From NCBI GenBank assembly GCA_964638895.1, contig CAZWYY010000002.1, positions 36,788 through 100,787 of the forward strand: a DNA stretch of 64,000 bases. Direction: 5' to 3'. The notes beneath the pieces are model-generated. The model saw only the letters and a list, made by a program, of their open reading frames with translations, ran no database searches and had not been told where the DNA came from. This document shows, piece after piece, positions 49,931 through 58,097 of this stretch (position 1 is the stretch's first letter; each line of letters starts with the position of its first letter). Made by a program: the position numbers and the translations under genes. This stretch comes from JAFGGG01 sp964638895 (GTDB taxonomy: Bacteria > Spirochaetota > Spirochaetia > SZUA-6 > RPPD01).

Positions 49931-49958
49931 TTACCCGCCGCCCGGGTAATGGGGCGGG
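49931..49958 (+). promoter_or_regulatory. Mutually exclusive GC-rich hairpins in the leader of the 50000 gene
   Basis: TTACCCG-CCGCC-CGGGTAA (49931-49949) is a perfect 7-bp hairpin. An alternative stem pairs CCCGCC (49934-49939) with GGCGGG (49953-49958). The two cannot form together. No T run follows, so a classic terminator is not formed. The purpose is unknown; a ribosome binding site (GGGGGAG) lies 30 bases later. Confidence 0.3.
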
Positions 49959-49999
49959 GACAAAGGCCCAAAATCATGTATCATATATGGGGGAGTACC

Positions 50000-50875
50000 A
50001 TGTATAAAAGAAAAACCTATATCATCAACAAAGAATTTCAATATGGGTTTATCGCGACCTTTCAGTTTATCATAATTCTGTCGCTGCTTATTTTTTCCGC
50101 CGGGTTTTTTTTGTATTACTGGATTGCCTATATGTCGGGAGACAGGGTATATAATGAATTTTTATCCCTTTCACAGCAGATTACCATACAGATACAACCC
50201 GTAACGGAAGGTGACATCAAAGACCCGTACGGCCTTCTGGCCCAGCTCGGTAGAAACAGTGAGGACAAGGAAGTAATCGCCTTTATTCGGGATAATTTCC
50301 CGCCGGCGGGGCTGGTAAAGCTTGACAGCCTTGGGGAAAACAGCGCCCCCGCCGATATCAAGGCCGCGCTGGTTGAAGATTTCAATGGTTTTTTGCGAAC
50401 CCTTGTAATCCAGCGCAAGGAGTTTTATAAACCTGAACGATTCAAGGATATAAGCCTGAGTCCCGCCAGTCGGGACAGGCTGCAAATGAAGATCGAACCG
50501 CAAAGCGTGGAGATGTATAACCTGAACCTGATGCTTCTGGCGGATATTTTCAACCCCAAACTTCAGATCACACTGAGTAATACCGGTTTGGAGCCGTTGA
50601 ATTATCAGAAGGAAATAGTGGGTTTAAAAAGGCATGAGATCGTGCTTCCTCCATTGTTAATCAATAATCTGCTGATAATGTTGTTGATCATCGTTGTGGG
50701 TATTTTTTATTCTCATCGAATCGCCGGTCCCATGTACCGTATCGAAACGGATATCAAACGTGTGCTGGACGGAGAAAAAAGCGTGGAAATACACCTGAGG
50801 AAAAAGGATAAATTTCGGTCTTTGGCGGAGCTGGTGAACCAACTTATCAGGAAACTGGAGAAGACCAAAAAATAG
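50000..50875 (+). CDS. Membrane protein with two transmembrane helices and HAMP-like end
   Basis: 291 residues from the ATG at 50000, which follows GGGGGAG; the frame is open from 49919 but the extra residues do not look like protein. Transmembrane helix 1 (FIATFQFIIILSLLIFSAGF), a periplasmic domain of about 200 residues, helix 2 (LLINNLLIMLLIIVVGIFYS) and a short HAMP-like cytoplasmic segment (IAGPMYRIETDIKRVLDGEK). Without a kinase or methyl-accepting domain it is a truncated-looking sensor; it could signal to the histidine kinase gene just upstream. Function unknown. Confidence 0.72.
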   Translation: MYKRKTYIINKEFQYGFIATFQFIIILSLLIFSAGFFLYYWIAYMSGDRVYNEFLSLSQQITIQIQPVTEGDIKDPYGLLAQLGRNSEDKEVIAFIRDNFPPAGLVKLDSLGENSAPADIKAALVEDFNGFLRTLVIQRKEFYKPERFKDISLSPASRDRLQMKIEPQSVEMYNLNLMLLADIFNPKLQITLSNTGLEPLNYQKEIVGLKRHEIVLPPLLINNLLIMLLIIVVGIFYSHRIAGPMYRIETDIKRVLDGEKSVEIHLRKKDKFRSLAELVNQLIRKLEKTKK

Positions 50876-50893
50876 GATCTGCGTAAAGAGTCT

Positions 50894-51922
50894 TTGCCTT
50901 CCTATAAAATATATAACAGAAAGTATCTCGGATCAAAGCGCGAGCTTGGGGGCGTTATAATCGAAACCATGCTGGCCGCGGCCGGAAAACCCGGTGCGCT
51001 GCTGGACGGATTTTCGGGAACAGGAGTGATGACGGCCGGCTTTTTAAGCCGGGGCGTAAAAAAAGTATGCGCGGTTGATAACCTGTATCAAAATATCGTA
51101 ATTCTACGGGGTTTCACCGCCGATCCGGCCTCCTTAGAAAACATCAACAATCACCTGGACAACCTGAATTCACTGCCCGGAATGCGGGGGTATATCAGTG
51201 AACGGTTCGCGTCCACATACTTTACCCCGGCCAACTGTATGCGTATGGATGCGATAAGAGATACTCTGCAATCCCTTTATAGGAACGGCGGACTGAATGA
51301 CGAAGAGTATTATTACCTCCTGGCAAGTTTTTTACTCGGCGCGGACCGTGTGGCCAATACCGTGGGCCAGTATGACGCATTTTTAAAACACATGGGAAGC
51401 CATGTATTCAAGGAGGGGAAACACGTGGTGGATAAACGCGTGTACGATGAGTTTAAGCTTCGTCGCCTTGAACTGGTACCCGCACCCGCCCTGTATGTGT
51501 ATAATAAAGATATTCTTGATTGTGTAACCGAAATAGACTGTGACACCGCGTATTTTGATCCACCCTATAATACACGGCAGTACTGTGATAATTACCATAT
51601 CCTGGAAAACCTCGCGCGTTGGGAAAAACCGCAAGTTTTCGGCAAAACCGCAAAATTCAACCGTACGCAGTTAAAAAGCCCTTTTTCCCGGCGCAGATAC
51701 GCGGAAAAAGCCCTCTATCGGCTCATAAGCGGCACCCGCGCCCGGCACATATTTCTTTCATATAATTCCGAGGGTATTGTTTCGCGGGAGCGGCTGATGG
51801 AAATCTGCGGATGTATGGGCCCGGTCGCGTTTTATGAGTTTCCTTATATGGTGTTTGGTAAGGGAGCGGGAGTGGCAAAAAAAAGGCCGGTTACGGAGTA
51901 CCTCCTGCATATCATAAGATAG
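50894..51922 (+). CDS. DNA adenine methyltransferase-like protein (D12 class)
   Basis: 342 residues. The S-adenosylmethionine motif is LLDGFSGTGVMTAGFLSRGV, and the catalytic motif is TAYFDPPYNTRQYCDNYHIL with D-P-P-Y. The N-terminal YNRKYLGSKRELGGVIIE replaces the usual K-W-A-G-G-K of the Dam class. It should methylate adenine N6; the recognition site is unknown. The start is TTG (50894) with a weak ribosome binding site. No restriction endonuclease is seen next to it, so it may be an orphan epigenetic methylase or a solitary defence remnant. Confidence 0.83.
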   Translation: MPSYKIYNRKYLGSKRELGGVIIETMLAAAGKPGALLDGFSGTGVMTAGFLSRGVKKVCAVDNLYQNIVILRGFTADPASLENINNHLDNLNSLPGMRGYISERFASTYFTPANCMRMDAIRDTLQSLYRNGGLNDEEYYYLLASFLLGADRVANTVGQYDAFLKHMGSHVFKEGKHVVDKRVYDEFKLRRLELVPAPALYVYNKDILDCVTEIDCDTAYFDPPYNTRQYCDNYHILENLARWEKPQVFGKTAKFNRTQLKSPFSRRRYAEKALYRLISGTRARHIFLSYNSEGIVSRERLMEICGCMGPVAFYEFPYMVFGKGAGVAKKRPVTEYLLHIIR

Positions 51923-51957
51923 CAGGTTCGTGCCGGCTGAATAACGGGCAGGTGTAA

Positions 51958-52788
51958 TTGACGCCGGAGGGAAGTTCCACTATACTAGTACCTGTGACGC
52001 CGAGATGGAAAATTCGGAATATCGGTCTGCTGGTGTTGATCGGTCTTTTCCTGGGATGTACATCGCAGATTGTAAGAGAACCGTCCGCAGCCAAACCGGT
52101 AATTTTATTTTGGGGGAAACCAGGGCAGGTACTTTCACATCTTACCCACATTGCCAAGGGAGTATGGACGGGCGATCCGCTTAAAAATAGGGACAAGGAC
52201 ATCCTTAATCACCAGGATACGTGGCGGAAAAAGGGTGTGGTCCCACTGGTGTGGGCGGGCGGAGTCTGTTACCTGGATAATAGCCTGGATGATTTTGTGG
52301 AACGTTGGCGTGTAAAAATCAGGGGCGGCGCGCGTGCCCTGCAGATTGACGAGTACATGCCCCAGTCGCCCATGGCAACCGAAAAGATGATAAGGGCATT
52401 GAAGACCATTCGCGATGAATATCCCGGCGTCTACCTTGCCGTATGGCACGGAAGTTTTTTAACCCAACCTCTGATGCGGGCCTACGCCGAATACGTTGAC
52501 CTAATAATCTTAGAAAATTATTTTACCGACCAGTTCTACGGCTGGTTGTTATTTGAGGTAAATACGCAACGGGCACGCAAGGGAGGTATTATTCATAAGA
52601 CAATCTTCGGCCTGAATGTTACGGGAGCAAGCTGGAAAACACAGGAGCGCTATCTGGAGGAACAGATGAAATGGATAAGGCAAAACGCGCCCGAAATGAA
52701 CGGCATCGGCTTTTTTGCCCCTAAGGCGGACAAGGATGCGCTCATGGGGGCGGAGAATCTGGCTGTCAGGTATTTTAACGCGCCATGA
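51958..52788 (+). CDS. Lipoprotein with TIM-barrel-like domain
   Basis: 276 residues. A signal peptide with lipobox ends at LLVLIGLFLGC (L-G-C), so it is anchored to a membrane. The mature part looks like a TIM barrel: KPVILFWGKPGQVLSHLTHI, GVVPLVWAGGVCYL, ARALQIDEYMPQSP, GVYLAVWHGSFLTQPLMRAY, VDLIILENYFTDQ. The sequence order suggests a glycosidase- or deacetylase-like fold, but I cannot name the reaction. The start may be TTG at 51958 or GTG at 51994. Its end overlaps the second methyltransferase by four bases, so they are co-translated. Confidence 0.72.
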   Translation: MTPEGSSTILVPVTPRWKIRNIGLLVLIGLFLGCTSQIVREPSAAKPVILFWGKPGQVLSHLTHIAKGVWTGDPLKNRDKDILNHQDTWRKKGVVPLVWAGGVCYLDNSLDDFVERWRVKIRGGARALQIDEYMPQSPMATEKMIRALKTIRDEYPGVYLAVWHGSFLTQPLMRAYAEYVDLIILENYFTDQFYGWLLFEVNTQRARKGGIIHKTIFGLNVTGASWKTQERYLEEQMKWIRQNAPEMNGIGFFAPKADKDALMGAENLAVRYFNAP

Positions 52789-53636
52789 TCGAGATGTTTG
52801 ATGAGGAGGGGAACTCACGGGGCTATTATTCGCCGCGTAACCGCGTCAATGAATTGACGGGCAAAGAGTGGCTTTACTGGACGCGCTCCGTGATCTCACG
52901 GGTGTACCCGCCGAATCTGCAGCATAAATTGCGCAGTCTTCACGGAGGTCAGAAACCCCCGGAACTGTGTGCTGACCTTATAAAGATTTTCACCAAAAAG
53001 GGCCAGTCCGTGCTCGACCCTTTCATGGGAGTAGGAGGGGTATTGCTGGGGGCGGCCTTGTCCGGGAGATCGGCCACGGGTATCGAGTTGAATCCCCGCT
53101 GGATAGACATTTATAAACAGGTAAGCGCGCTTGAGCGCCTGCCTGAAATGCATACGATAGAAGGAGATGCGGCCGTGGTTCTTGCCGGTCTTGGTGATCG
53201 GTTTTTTGACCTGGTTTTTACGGATGTGCCTTATTGGAAAATGGACCGTGCCCGCCGCTCTAAGGGCCGTTATAAAAAATACGGAGAGCGTTCCCGGCCT
53301 CCGTTACGTTCAAAGCTTCAGGTCTTTAACGAGCTTTCCTATGATTCCAAGGAACAGTGGCTTAATAAGATGCATTCCGTGTTTAAGGCGGCTTGCGCGT
53401 GCTTGAGGCAGGGAGGGTACATGATAACCTTTATCGGAGATATGTATTATGACAATGAGTATCATTGCCTGTCATATGAGATGGCCCGGGTACTGACAAA
53501 AATTCCGGGATTATTATGGAAGGCAAATCTTATCTGGTATGATGTTTCCAAAAAATTACACCTATACGGTTATCGATATACCTATATCCCTTCCATGATT
53601 CACCAGAATATCCTGGTATTTAAGAAAGAGTATTAG
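52785..53636 (+). CDS. DNA methyltransferase-like protein (N4/N6 type) with a changed catalytic motif
   Basis: 283 residues. The S-adenosylmethionine motif is SVLDPFMGVGGVLLGAALSG followed by GIELNPRWIDIY. The catalytic position has FTDVPYWKMD, where D/S-P-P-Y/W is usual, so the first Pro is Val. The domain order (motif I before IV) and overall length fit N6_N4_MTase, but because the motif differs it could modify RNA or be inactive. No restriction gene is near. It overlaps the lipoprotein gene by four bases. Confidence 0.68.
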   Translation: MIEMFDEEGNSRGYYSPRNRVNELTGKEWLYWTRSVISRVYPPNLQHKLRSLHGGQKPPELCADLIKIFTKKGQSVLDPFMGVGGVLLGAALSGRSATGIELNPRWIDIYKQVSALERLPEMHTIEGDAAVVLAGLGDRFFDLVFTDVPYWKMDRARRSKGRYKKYGERSRPPLRSKLQVFNELSYDSKEQWLNKMHSVFKAACACLRQGGYMITFIGDMYYDNEYHCLSYEMARVLTKIPGLLWKANLIWYDVSKKLHLYGYRYTYIPSMIHQNILVFKKEY

Positions 53637-53702
53637 AACGGCGTGGTTTTCTTCAAGAAGCCGCTTTTTAACGTCGATTGTGGTAAGAGGAGTGAAGAAC
53701 CG

Positions 53703-54128
53703 ATGCGAACGTTTTCTATATTCATGATTATTTTTTCCATGGCGGGCCTGCCGGGTCTTGCGGCTACCGAATATACTTTTGACAAAAACGAAGACGGCAA
53801 ACCGGATCAATGGTACGAGTACGATCAAGGAAAGGTGCTGAACGAACGGCTGGATACGAACTTTGACGGTAAAATCGATTACCATGCGGAGTTTGATAAG
53901 CAGGGACGCAAAACTTTGGAAGAGTTTGATGCGAACTTTGATGGACAGATGGATGATGTGTACCATTATGACCAGGGCGAACTTACGACTGAGGAGATTG
54001 ATACCAATTATGACGGGAAAACGGATATCTGGATATATCTTGTGGACGGAATCAGGATTTCCAGATATGAGCAGGACACCGATTTTGACGGCGTCGTAGA
54101 CAAAGTAAAGCAATACGGAAAGAAGTAG
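53703..54128 (+). CDS. Secreted Asp-rich repeat protein
   Basis: 141 residues from the ATG at 53703 (ribosome binding site GAGGAGTG). A signal peptide (TFSIFMIIFSMAGLPGLAAT) precedes about five repeats of the type D-x-N-x-D-G-x-x-D: FDKNEDGKPDQW, LDTNFDGKIDYH, FDANFDGQMDDV, IDTNYDGKTDIW and QDTDFDGVVDKV. The spacing resembles calcium-binding EF-hand-like or thrombospondin type 3 loops. The protein is probably periplasmic or exported. The stop codon abuts rlmB directly. Confidence 0.75.
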   Translation: MRTFSIFMIIFSMAGLPGLAATEYTFDKNEDGKPDQWYEYDQGKVLNERLDTNFDGKIDYHAEFDKQGRKTLEEFDANFDGQMDDVYHYDQGELTTEEIDTNYDGKTDIWIYLVDGIRISRYEQDTDFDGVVDKVKQYGKK

Positions 54129-54860
54129 ATGCCGGTAACCATTTACGGGTATCATGCCATTCAGGAACTGCTCAGGAAAGGTCTTGTACGGGGCGTCCTG
54201 TTTTATGCCAAGCGCAATAAAAAAACAGAGGAGCTGCTTGCGCTGGCCGCCGAACACAAACTGGATGTGAACCGCACCACCGCCGAGGAGCTTTCCCGGC
54301 TTTGCGGCACGCACGATCACCGCGGTCTGGTGCTGGTCCTGGAGAGTCTGCCCCTTGAGTACCGGGATAACATTGCACTCTCCCTTAAAAAATTAAGGGC
54401 GGAAAACGCACTGGTCGTGCTGCTTGACGGCATAACCGATCCGCATAACCTGGGCGCCATCCTGCGCAGCTGCGACCAGTTTGGGGCGGATCTGGTAATC
54501 ATCCCCAAACGAAAGGCGGCCGGGGAAACGCAGACGGTTTTGAAAATCTCGGCCGGGGCCAGCAATTTCGTCAATCTGATGAGTGTTCCCAACCTGAGGG
54601 GCGCGCTTGCGCTGTTAAAAAAAGAGGGCTTCTGGGTTTACGGGGCGCATATGACGGGAAAGCCTGTTAACCAGGTTGACCTACGCGGTAGAGTGGCGCT
54701 TATCCTGGGCAGCGAGGGCAGGGGCCTGGGGGCGCTGTTGCAGAACGAGAGTGACGAGCTTGTGGCCATACCGGCCAGGGGTCATATTGATTCATTTAAC
54801 GTATCAGTCTGCGCGGGTATCATGCTTTATGAGATCCGCAGACAGCAGGGTTGGTTTTAA
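54129..54860 (+). CDS. rlmB: 23S rRNA 2'-O-ribose methyltransferase RlmB (TrmH family)
   Basis: 243 residues. The N-terminal substrate-binding domain starts TIYGYHAIQELLRKGLVRGV. The SPOUT motifs are VVLLDGITDPHNLGAILRSC (motif 1), RVALILGSEGRGLGALLQNE (motif 2) and SFNVSVCAGIMLYEIRR (motif 3). RlmB modifies G2251 in E. coli 23S rRNA; other TrmH-family members modify tRNA, so the exact target is not certain. Its end overlaps the convergent purE gene by four bases. Confidence 0.88.
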   Translation: MPVTIYGYHAIQELLRKGLVRGVLFYAKRNKKTEELLALAAEHKLDVNRTTAEELSRLCGTHDHRGLVLVLESLPLEYRDNIALSLKKLRAENALVVLLDGITDPHNLGAILRSCDQFGADLVIIPKRKAAGETQTVLKISAGASNFVNLMSVPNLRGALALLKKEGFWVYGAHMTGKPVNQVDLRGRVALILGSEGRGLGALLQNESDELVAIPARGHIDSFNVSVCAGIMLYEIRRQQGWF

Positions 54861-55270
54861 TCGGCCTGTGGGTTTTGCCTCACAATACGTTCGGCCAGGT
54901 GAACGGCGTTCAGGACACCCTGTTTGCCCAGACCCATGGTGGCCACTGGAATGTCCTTGGGAAGCTGCAGGATGGAAAGCAGGGCGTCAATGCCGTTCAA
55001 AGGGCCTCCGACCAGGGGCACCCCGATAACCGGCAGGCGCACCCTGGCTGCCACCATGCCGGGCAGGGCGGCGGACAAACCGGCCGCGGCAATGATCACG
55101 CGGTAGGATGTTCCATGCTCGGTTAAAAACGCAAGGAGTTCATCGAGGTTTCTGTGCGCGGAAAATATTTTCACGTCACAGCTTAATTTTTTTTTCTTGG
55201 CCAGGTTGACGCCGGGTTCAACCTGCGCGGAATCCGAGTCTGAACCGAGGATAAAGAGCAGATCCTTCAT
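54857..55270 (-). CDS. purE: AIR carboxylase/N5-CAIR mutase-like protein PurE
   Basis: 137 residues, short for PurE (usually about 160). The N-terminus has LLFILGSDSDSAQVEPGVNL; SAHRN replaces SAHRT, and AAAGLSAALPGMVAA replaces the class I AAGGAAHLPG. PVIGVPLVGGPLNGIDALLS and VATMGLGKQGVLNAVHLAER are close to other PurE. It may be a divergent class I or II enzyme; no purK lies in the operon. The frame is open upstream, but the ATG at 55270 matches the start and overlaps purD by four bases. Confidence 0.82.
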   Translation of the reverse strand: MKDLLFILGSDSDSAQVEPGVNLAKKKKLSCDVKIFSAHRNLDELLAFLTEHGTSYRVIIAAAGLSAALPGMVAARVRLPVIGVPLVGGPLNGIDALLSILQLPKDIPVATMGLGKQGVLNAVHLAERIVRQNPQAD

Positions 55271-56535
55271 GATTTTAAGTCTCCCTTTATAAATATTTTC
55301 CCAATATCGGAACGGAACCACGCGCCTTTAAACTTGACCTGGCTGGTATAGCGGTAGGCAATTTCCGAAGCCTGTGCCAGGTCATCTCCCCGGCCCACAA
55401 CCGTAAAGCATCTTCCCCCGCCGGTACGGACCACACCCGCGGCATCCGAACCGGTGGAGGCATGGAATACCAGAAGGCGCTCCTCATCGGTGCGGGGCAG
55501 TCCGGTTACCGGGATTCCCTTGGCATAAAAGCCCGGGTACCCGTCGGCCGCAACGACCACACCCAGGGCTGCGCCCGGTTTGGGGCGGATATCAAGAGCG
55601 CCAAGTTTCTGTTCAAGCATGGCCCTGCATACTTCTCCGAAGTCCGCATCGATCATGGGCAGTAGAACCTGGGCCTCGGGGTCACCGAAACGGATGTTGT
55701 ATTCCAGCACCTTGGGGCCGTGGACGGTGATCATCAACCCGAAATAGAGCACGCCCTTATAGTTGAGCCCGTCCGCGTTCATGCCACGAAAGGTGGGTTC
55801 TACGATCTCCCGCGTAATGCGCCCCCACAGGTCATGGTCCACCGTGGGCACCGGGCAGACCGAGCCCATACCCCCGGTATTGGGCCCCAGGTCCCCGTCA
55901 TGGGCCTTTTTGAAATCCGTGCAGGCGGGCAGGAGTTTATAGTCCAGGCCGTCGGAAAGCGCGAACACCGATACCTCCCAGCCGGTGAGGTATTCCTCTA
56001 CCAGGAGCGAATCACGTGTTAAAATACGCCTGCCAAAGCCGATAAGTTCGGCGGTATCGTCGGACTCACGCACACCCTTGCCCGCGGCCAGACCGCTTTG
56101 TTTTACCACCAGCTTTTCGCCGCCACGGCGCCGGATGTACTCCTCGAACTCCGGGAACGATGAGAATGTGCGGGCGTCCGCCGTGGGTATGGTATGGCGG
56201 AAGAGAAAACTCTTGGAAAAGGCTTTGCTTGACTCCAATCGGGCGGATGCCTGTGGGGGGCCGATAACCGAGATGCCCTGAGCGGCAAGCCCATCCGCCA
56301 GGCCCGCGGCGCAGGGGGCCTCTGGTCCTATGAATACAAAATCCGCTCCATAGGAGCGTACGCTTGCGGCGACCGCATTGCTGTCCATAGGGTTGATGTC
56401 CGGGAAACACTGCCCCAGCCCGGCGATACCCGCGTTACCCGGGGCCGCGTATACCTTATCAATGCAGGCGCTTTTGGAGAGCAGCCAGCAGAGAGCATGT
56501 TCCCTTGCTCCGCTTCCCACAACAAAAGCCTTCAC
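55267..56535 (-). CDS. purD: Phosphoribosylamine-glycine ligase PurD
   Basis: 422 residues, ATP-grasp enzyme that makes GAR. The N-terminus is AFVVGSGAREHALCWLLSKS; the ATP-grasp has VVKQSGLAAGKGVRESDDTA, LVEEYLTGWEVSVFALSDGL, GPNTGGMGSVCPVPTVDHDL and LEYNIRFGDPEAQVLLPMI. The start is GTG (56535) after GAGGAGGAAAA. It overlaps purE by four bases. It is the fourth gene of the pur operon. Confidence 0.95.
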   Translation of the reverse strand: MKAFVVGSGAREHALCWLLSKSACIDKVYAAPGNAGIAGLGQCFPDINPMDSNAVAASVRSYGADFVFIGPEAPCAAGLADGLAAQGISVIGPPQASARLESSKAFSKSFLFRHTIPTADARTFSSFPEFEEYIRRRGGEKLVVKQSGLAAGKGVRESDDTAELIGFGRRILTRDSLLVEEYLTGWEVSVFALSDGLDYKLLPACTDFKKAHDGDLGPNTGGMGSVCPVPTVDHDLWGRITREIVEPTFRGMNADGLNYKGVLYFGLMITVHGPKVLEYNIRFGDPEAQVLLPMIDADFGEVCRAMLEQKLGALDIRPKPGAALGVVVAADGYPGFYAKGIPVTGLPRTDEERLLVFHASTGSDAAGVVRTGGGRCFTVVGRGDDLAQASEIAYRYTSQVKFKGAWFRSDIGKIFIKGDLKS

Positions 56536-56545
56536 CTTTTCCTCC

Positions 56546-57127
56546 TCAAGCGTTCGGTATAGTCTGGTCTATTTTATCAAGTTCCCGGATAATTACAAGC
56601 GGGAAATACGTATGTTCAAGACTGTGAATCTCGGCCTCAACCTCGGCCAGGCTCGCGCCGGGCGAGCGCTTGAACGAGGTCTGGAAGAGTATGGGCCCGG
56701 TATCAACCCCTTTGTCTATTTTAATCACGGTGATGCCGAGTTCCGGATCACCGGCGTTGTAGCTGCGCTCTATGGCGTTCACCCCGGCATATTTGGGCAG
56801 GAGCGAGGGGTGGATATTCAGAATATCGCCTTTAAACGAGGTTAGAAAAAACGGGGTCAGAAGCTTCATGTACCCGGCCAGGGCGATCAGGTCTATGTGA
56901 AAGCGCTCGGTGAGGGCCAGGATTTCGCGTTCGGCTTGTTCGCGTGTTTTACCCGCGTACTCCACCAGGTAAACCGGCACTCCCAGCCTGTGCGCCCTTT
57001 CCAACACATACGCGTCTTTCTTATTGTACAGTAAAAAGGAGAGTGAGTGGCTTGTTCCGCGAACCGCCTCGGCGATCACCTGGAAGTTGGAGCCGTTACC
57101 TGAGGCAAACACGGCCAGGTTAGCCAC
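56546..57127 (-). CDS. purN: Phosphoribosylglycinamide formyltransferase PurN
   Basis: 193 residues. The formyltransferase signature begins NLAVFASGNGSNFQVIAEAV. The catalytic region has ILNIHPSLLPKYAGVNAIER (with the His) and GITVIKIDKGVDTGPILFQT with Asp. It uses 10-formyl-tetrahydrofolate. The start is GTG, overlapping the purM end by eight bases. Ten bases separate its stop from purD. Confidence 0.94.
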   Translation of the reverse strand: MANLAVFASGNGSNFQVIAEAVRGTSHSLSFLLYNKKDAYVLERAHRLGVPVYLVEYAGKTREQAEREILALTERFHIDLIALAGYMKLLTPFFLTSFKGDILNIHPSLLPKYAGVNAIERSYNAGDPELGITVIKIDKGVDTGPILFQTSFKRSPGASLAEVEAEIHSLEHTYFPLVIIRELDKIDQTIPNA

Positions 57128-58097
57128 GGGCCAGCCTCCCTATTACCAGCATCGGAATATCAGCGGAACGCGCGGCGGCAAGCAGGTCGTCCGCATGTTC
57201 TTCCGCCGCCACCAGCGCCAGCCCGATTCCCATATTGAACACATGAAACATTTCGGCGTCCGTCACCCCGCCCAGGGTCTGCAGACGCGCAAAAACATCC
57301 GGCACCGGCCACTCATGATTCAGTACCGGGACCAGATTCCCGGAGATTACCCGCTGCAGATTGCCGCTGATGCCGCCGCCGGTTATATGGGCCGCGGCAA
57401 GCACTAAACCGGTTTTCAGGAGTTCCTTCATTTCCGCTACGTAGATCTTGGTGGGTGTCAGCAGCTCCTTCCAGAATGAAAGATCGTTTTGGGGCGCAAG
57501 CTTTCTTGCCAAAGAAAGGCCGTTGGAATGAATCCCGGTGGAGGGAAGGCCCAGGATAATATCACCGGCCCTGGTCTCATTTTTCCTGGGTAAAAGCAGT
57601 GCTTTTTCCGCCATACCCACGGCAAAACCGGCCAGGTCAAAATCATCGCGTCCGTACATATCGGGCATTTCCGCGGTCTCGCCGCCGGCCAGGGAACAGC
57701 CCGCCTGTTCGCAGCCCCTGACGACACCTTCCACTACCGTACGCATAACCTCGAGATTGAGGCTGCCGCAGGCGATATAATCCAGAAAAACAAGGGGCTC
57801 GGCCCCGCAGACAATAAGATCATTGACGCACATGGCCACTAGGTCAATCCCAATGGTGGAGAAATCATTCAGCTTGGCGGCCACAAGGATCTTGGTGCCC
57901 ACCCCGTCCGTTGTAGTAAGCATGACCGGCTGCTTAAACCGGTTCGCTTCCAGGGGGACTGCGCCCGAAAACCCCCCCAGGGTGGAGGGGATGGCCGCGG
58001 ATTTGATGGATTTTATCAACTCAACAAATCTGTCTCCCTTTTCAATATCCACGCCGGCCTGGGCATAGGAAGCGGGGGGCTGTTTCTGATCCGGCAT
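57120..58097 (-). CDS. purM: Phosphoribosylformylglycinamidine cyclo-ligase PurM
   Basis: 325 residues. The N-terminus is SYAQAGVDIEKGDRFVELIK; LTTTDGVGTKILVAAKLN and GIDLVAMCVNDLIVCGAEPL are PurM motifs, as are SLAGGETAEMPDMYGRDDFD and LGLPSTGIHSNGLSLARKL. The frame opens upstream but the ATG at 58097, overlapping the purF stop (ATGA) and following AGGAGGAAAG, is the right start. It converts FGAM to AIR. Confidence 0.95.
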   Translation of the reverse strand: MPDQKQPPASYAQAGVDIEKGDRFVELIKSIKSAAIPSTLGGFSGAVPLEANRFKQPVMLTTTDGVGTKILVAAKLNDFSTIGIDLVAMCVNDLIVCGAEPLVFLDYIACGSLNLEVMRTVVEGVVRGCEQAGCSLAGGETAEMPDMYGRDDFDLAGFAVGMAEKALLLPRKNETRAGDIILGLPSTGIHSNGLSLARKLAPQNDLSFWKELLTPTKIYVAEMKELLKTGLVLAAAHITGGGISGNLQRVISGNLVPVLNHEWPVPDVFARLQTLGGVTDAEMFHVFNMGIGLALVAAEEHADDLLAAARSADIPMLVIGRLARG

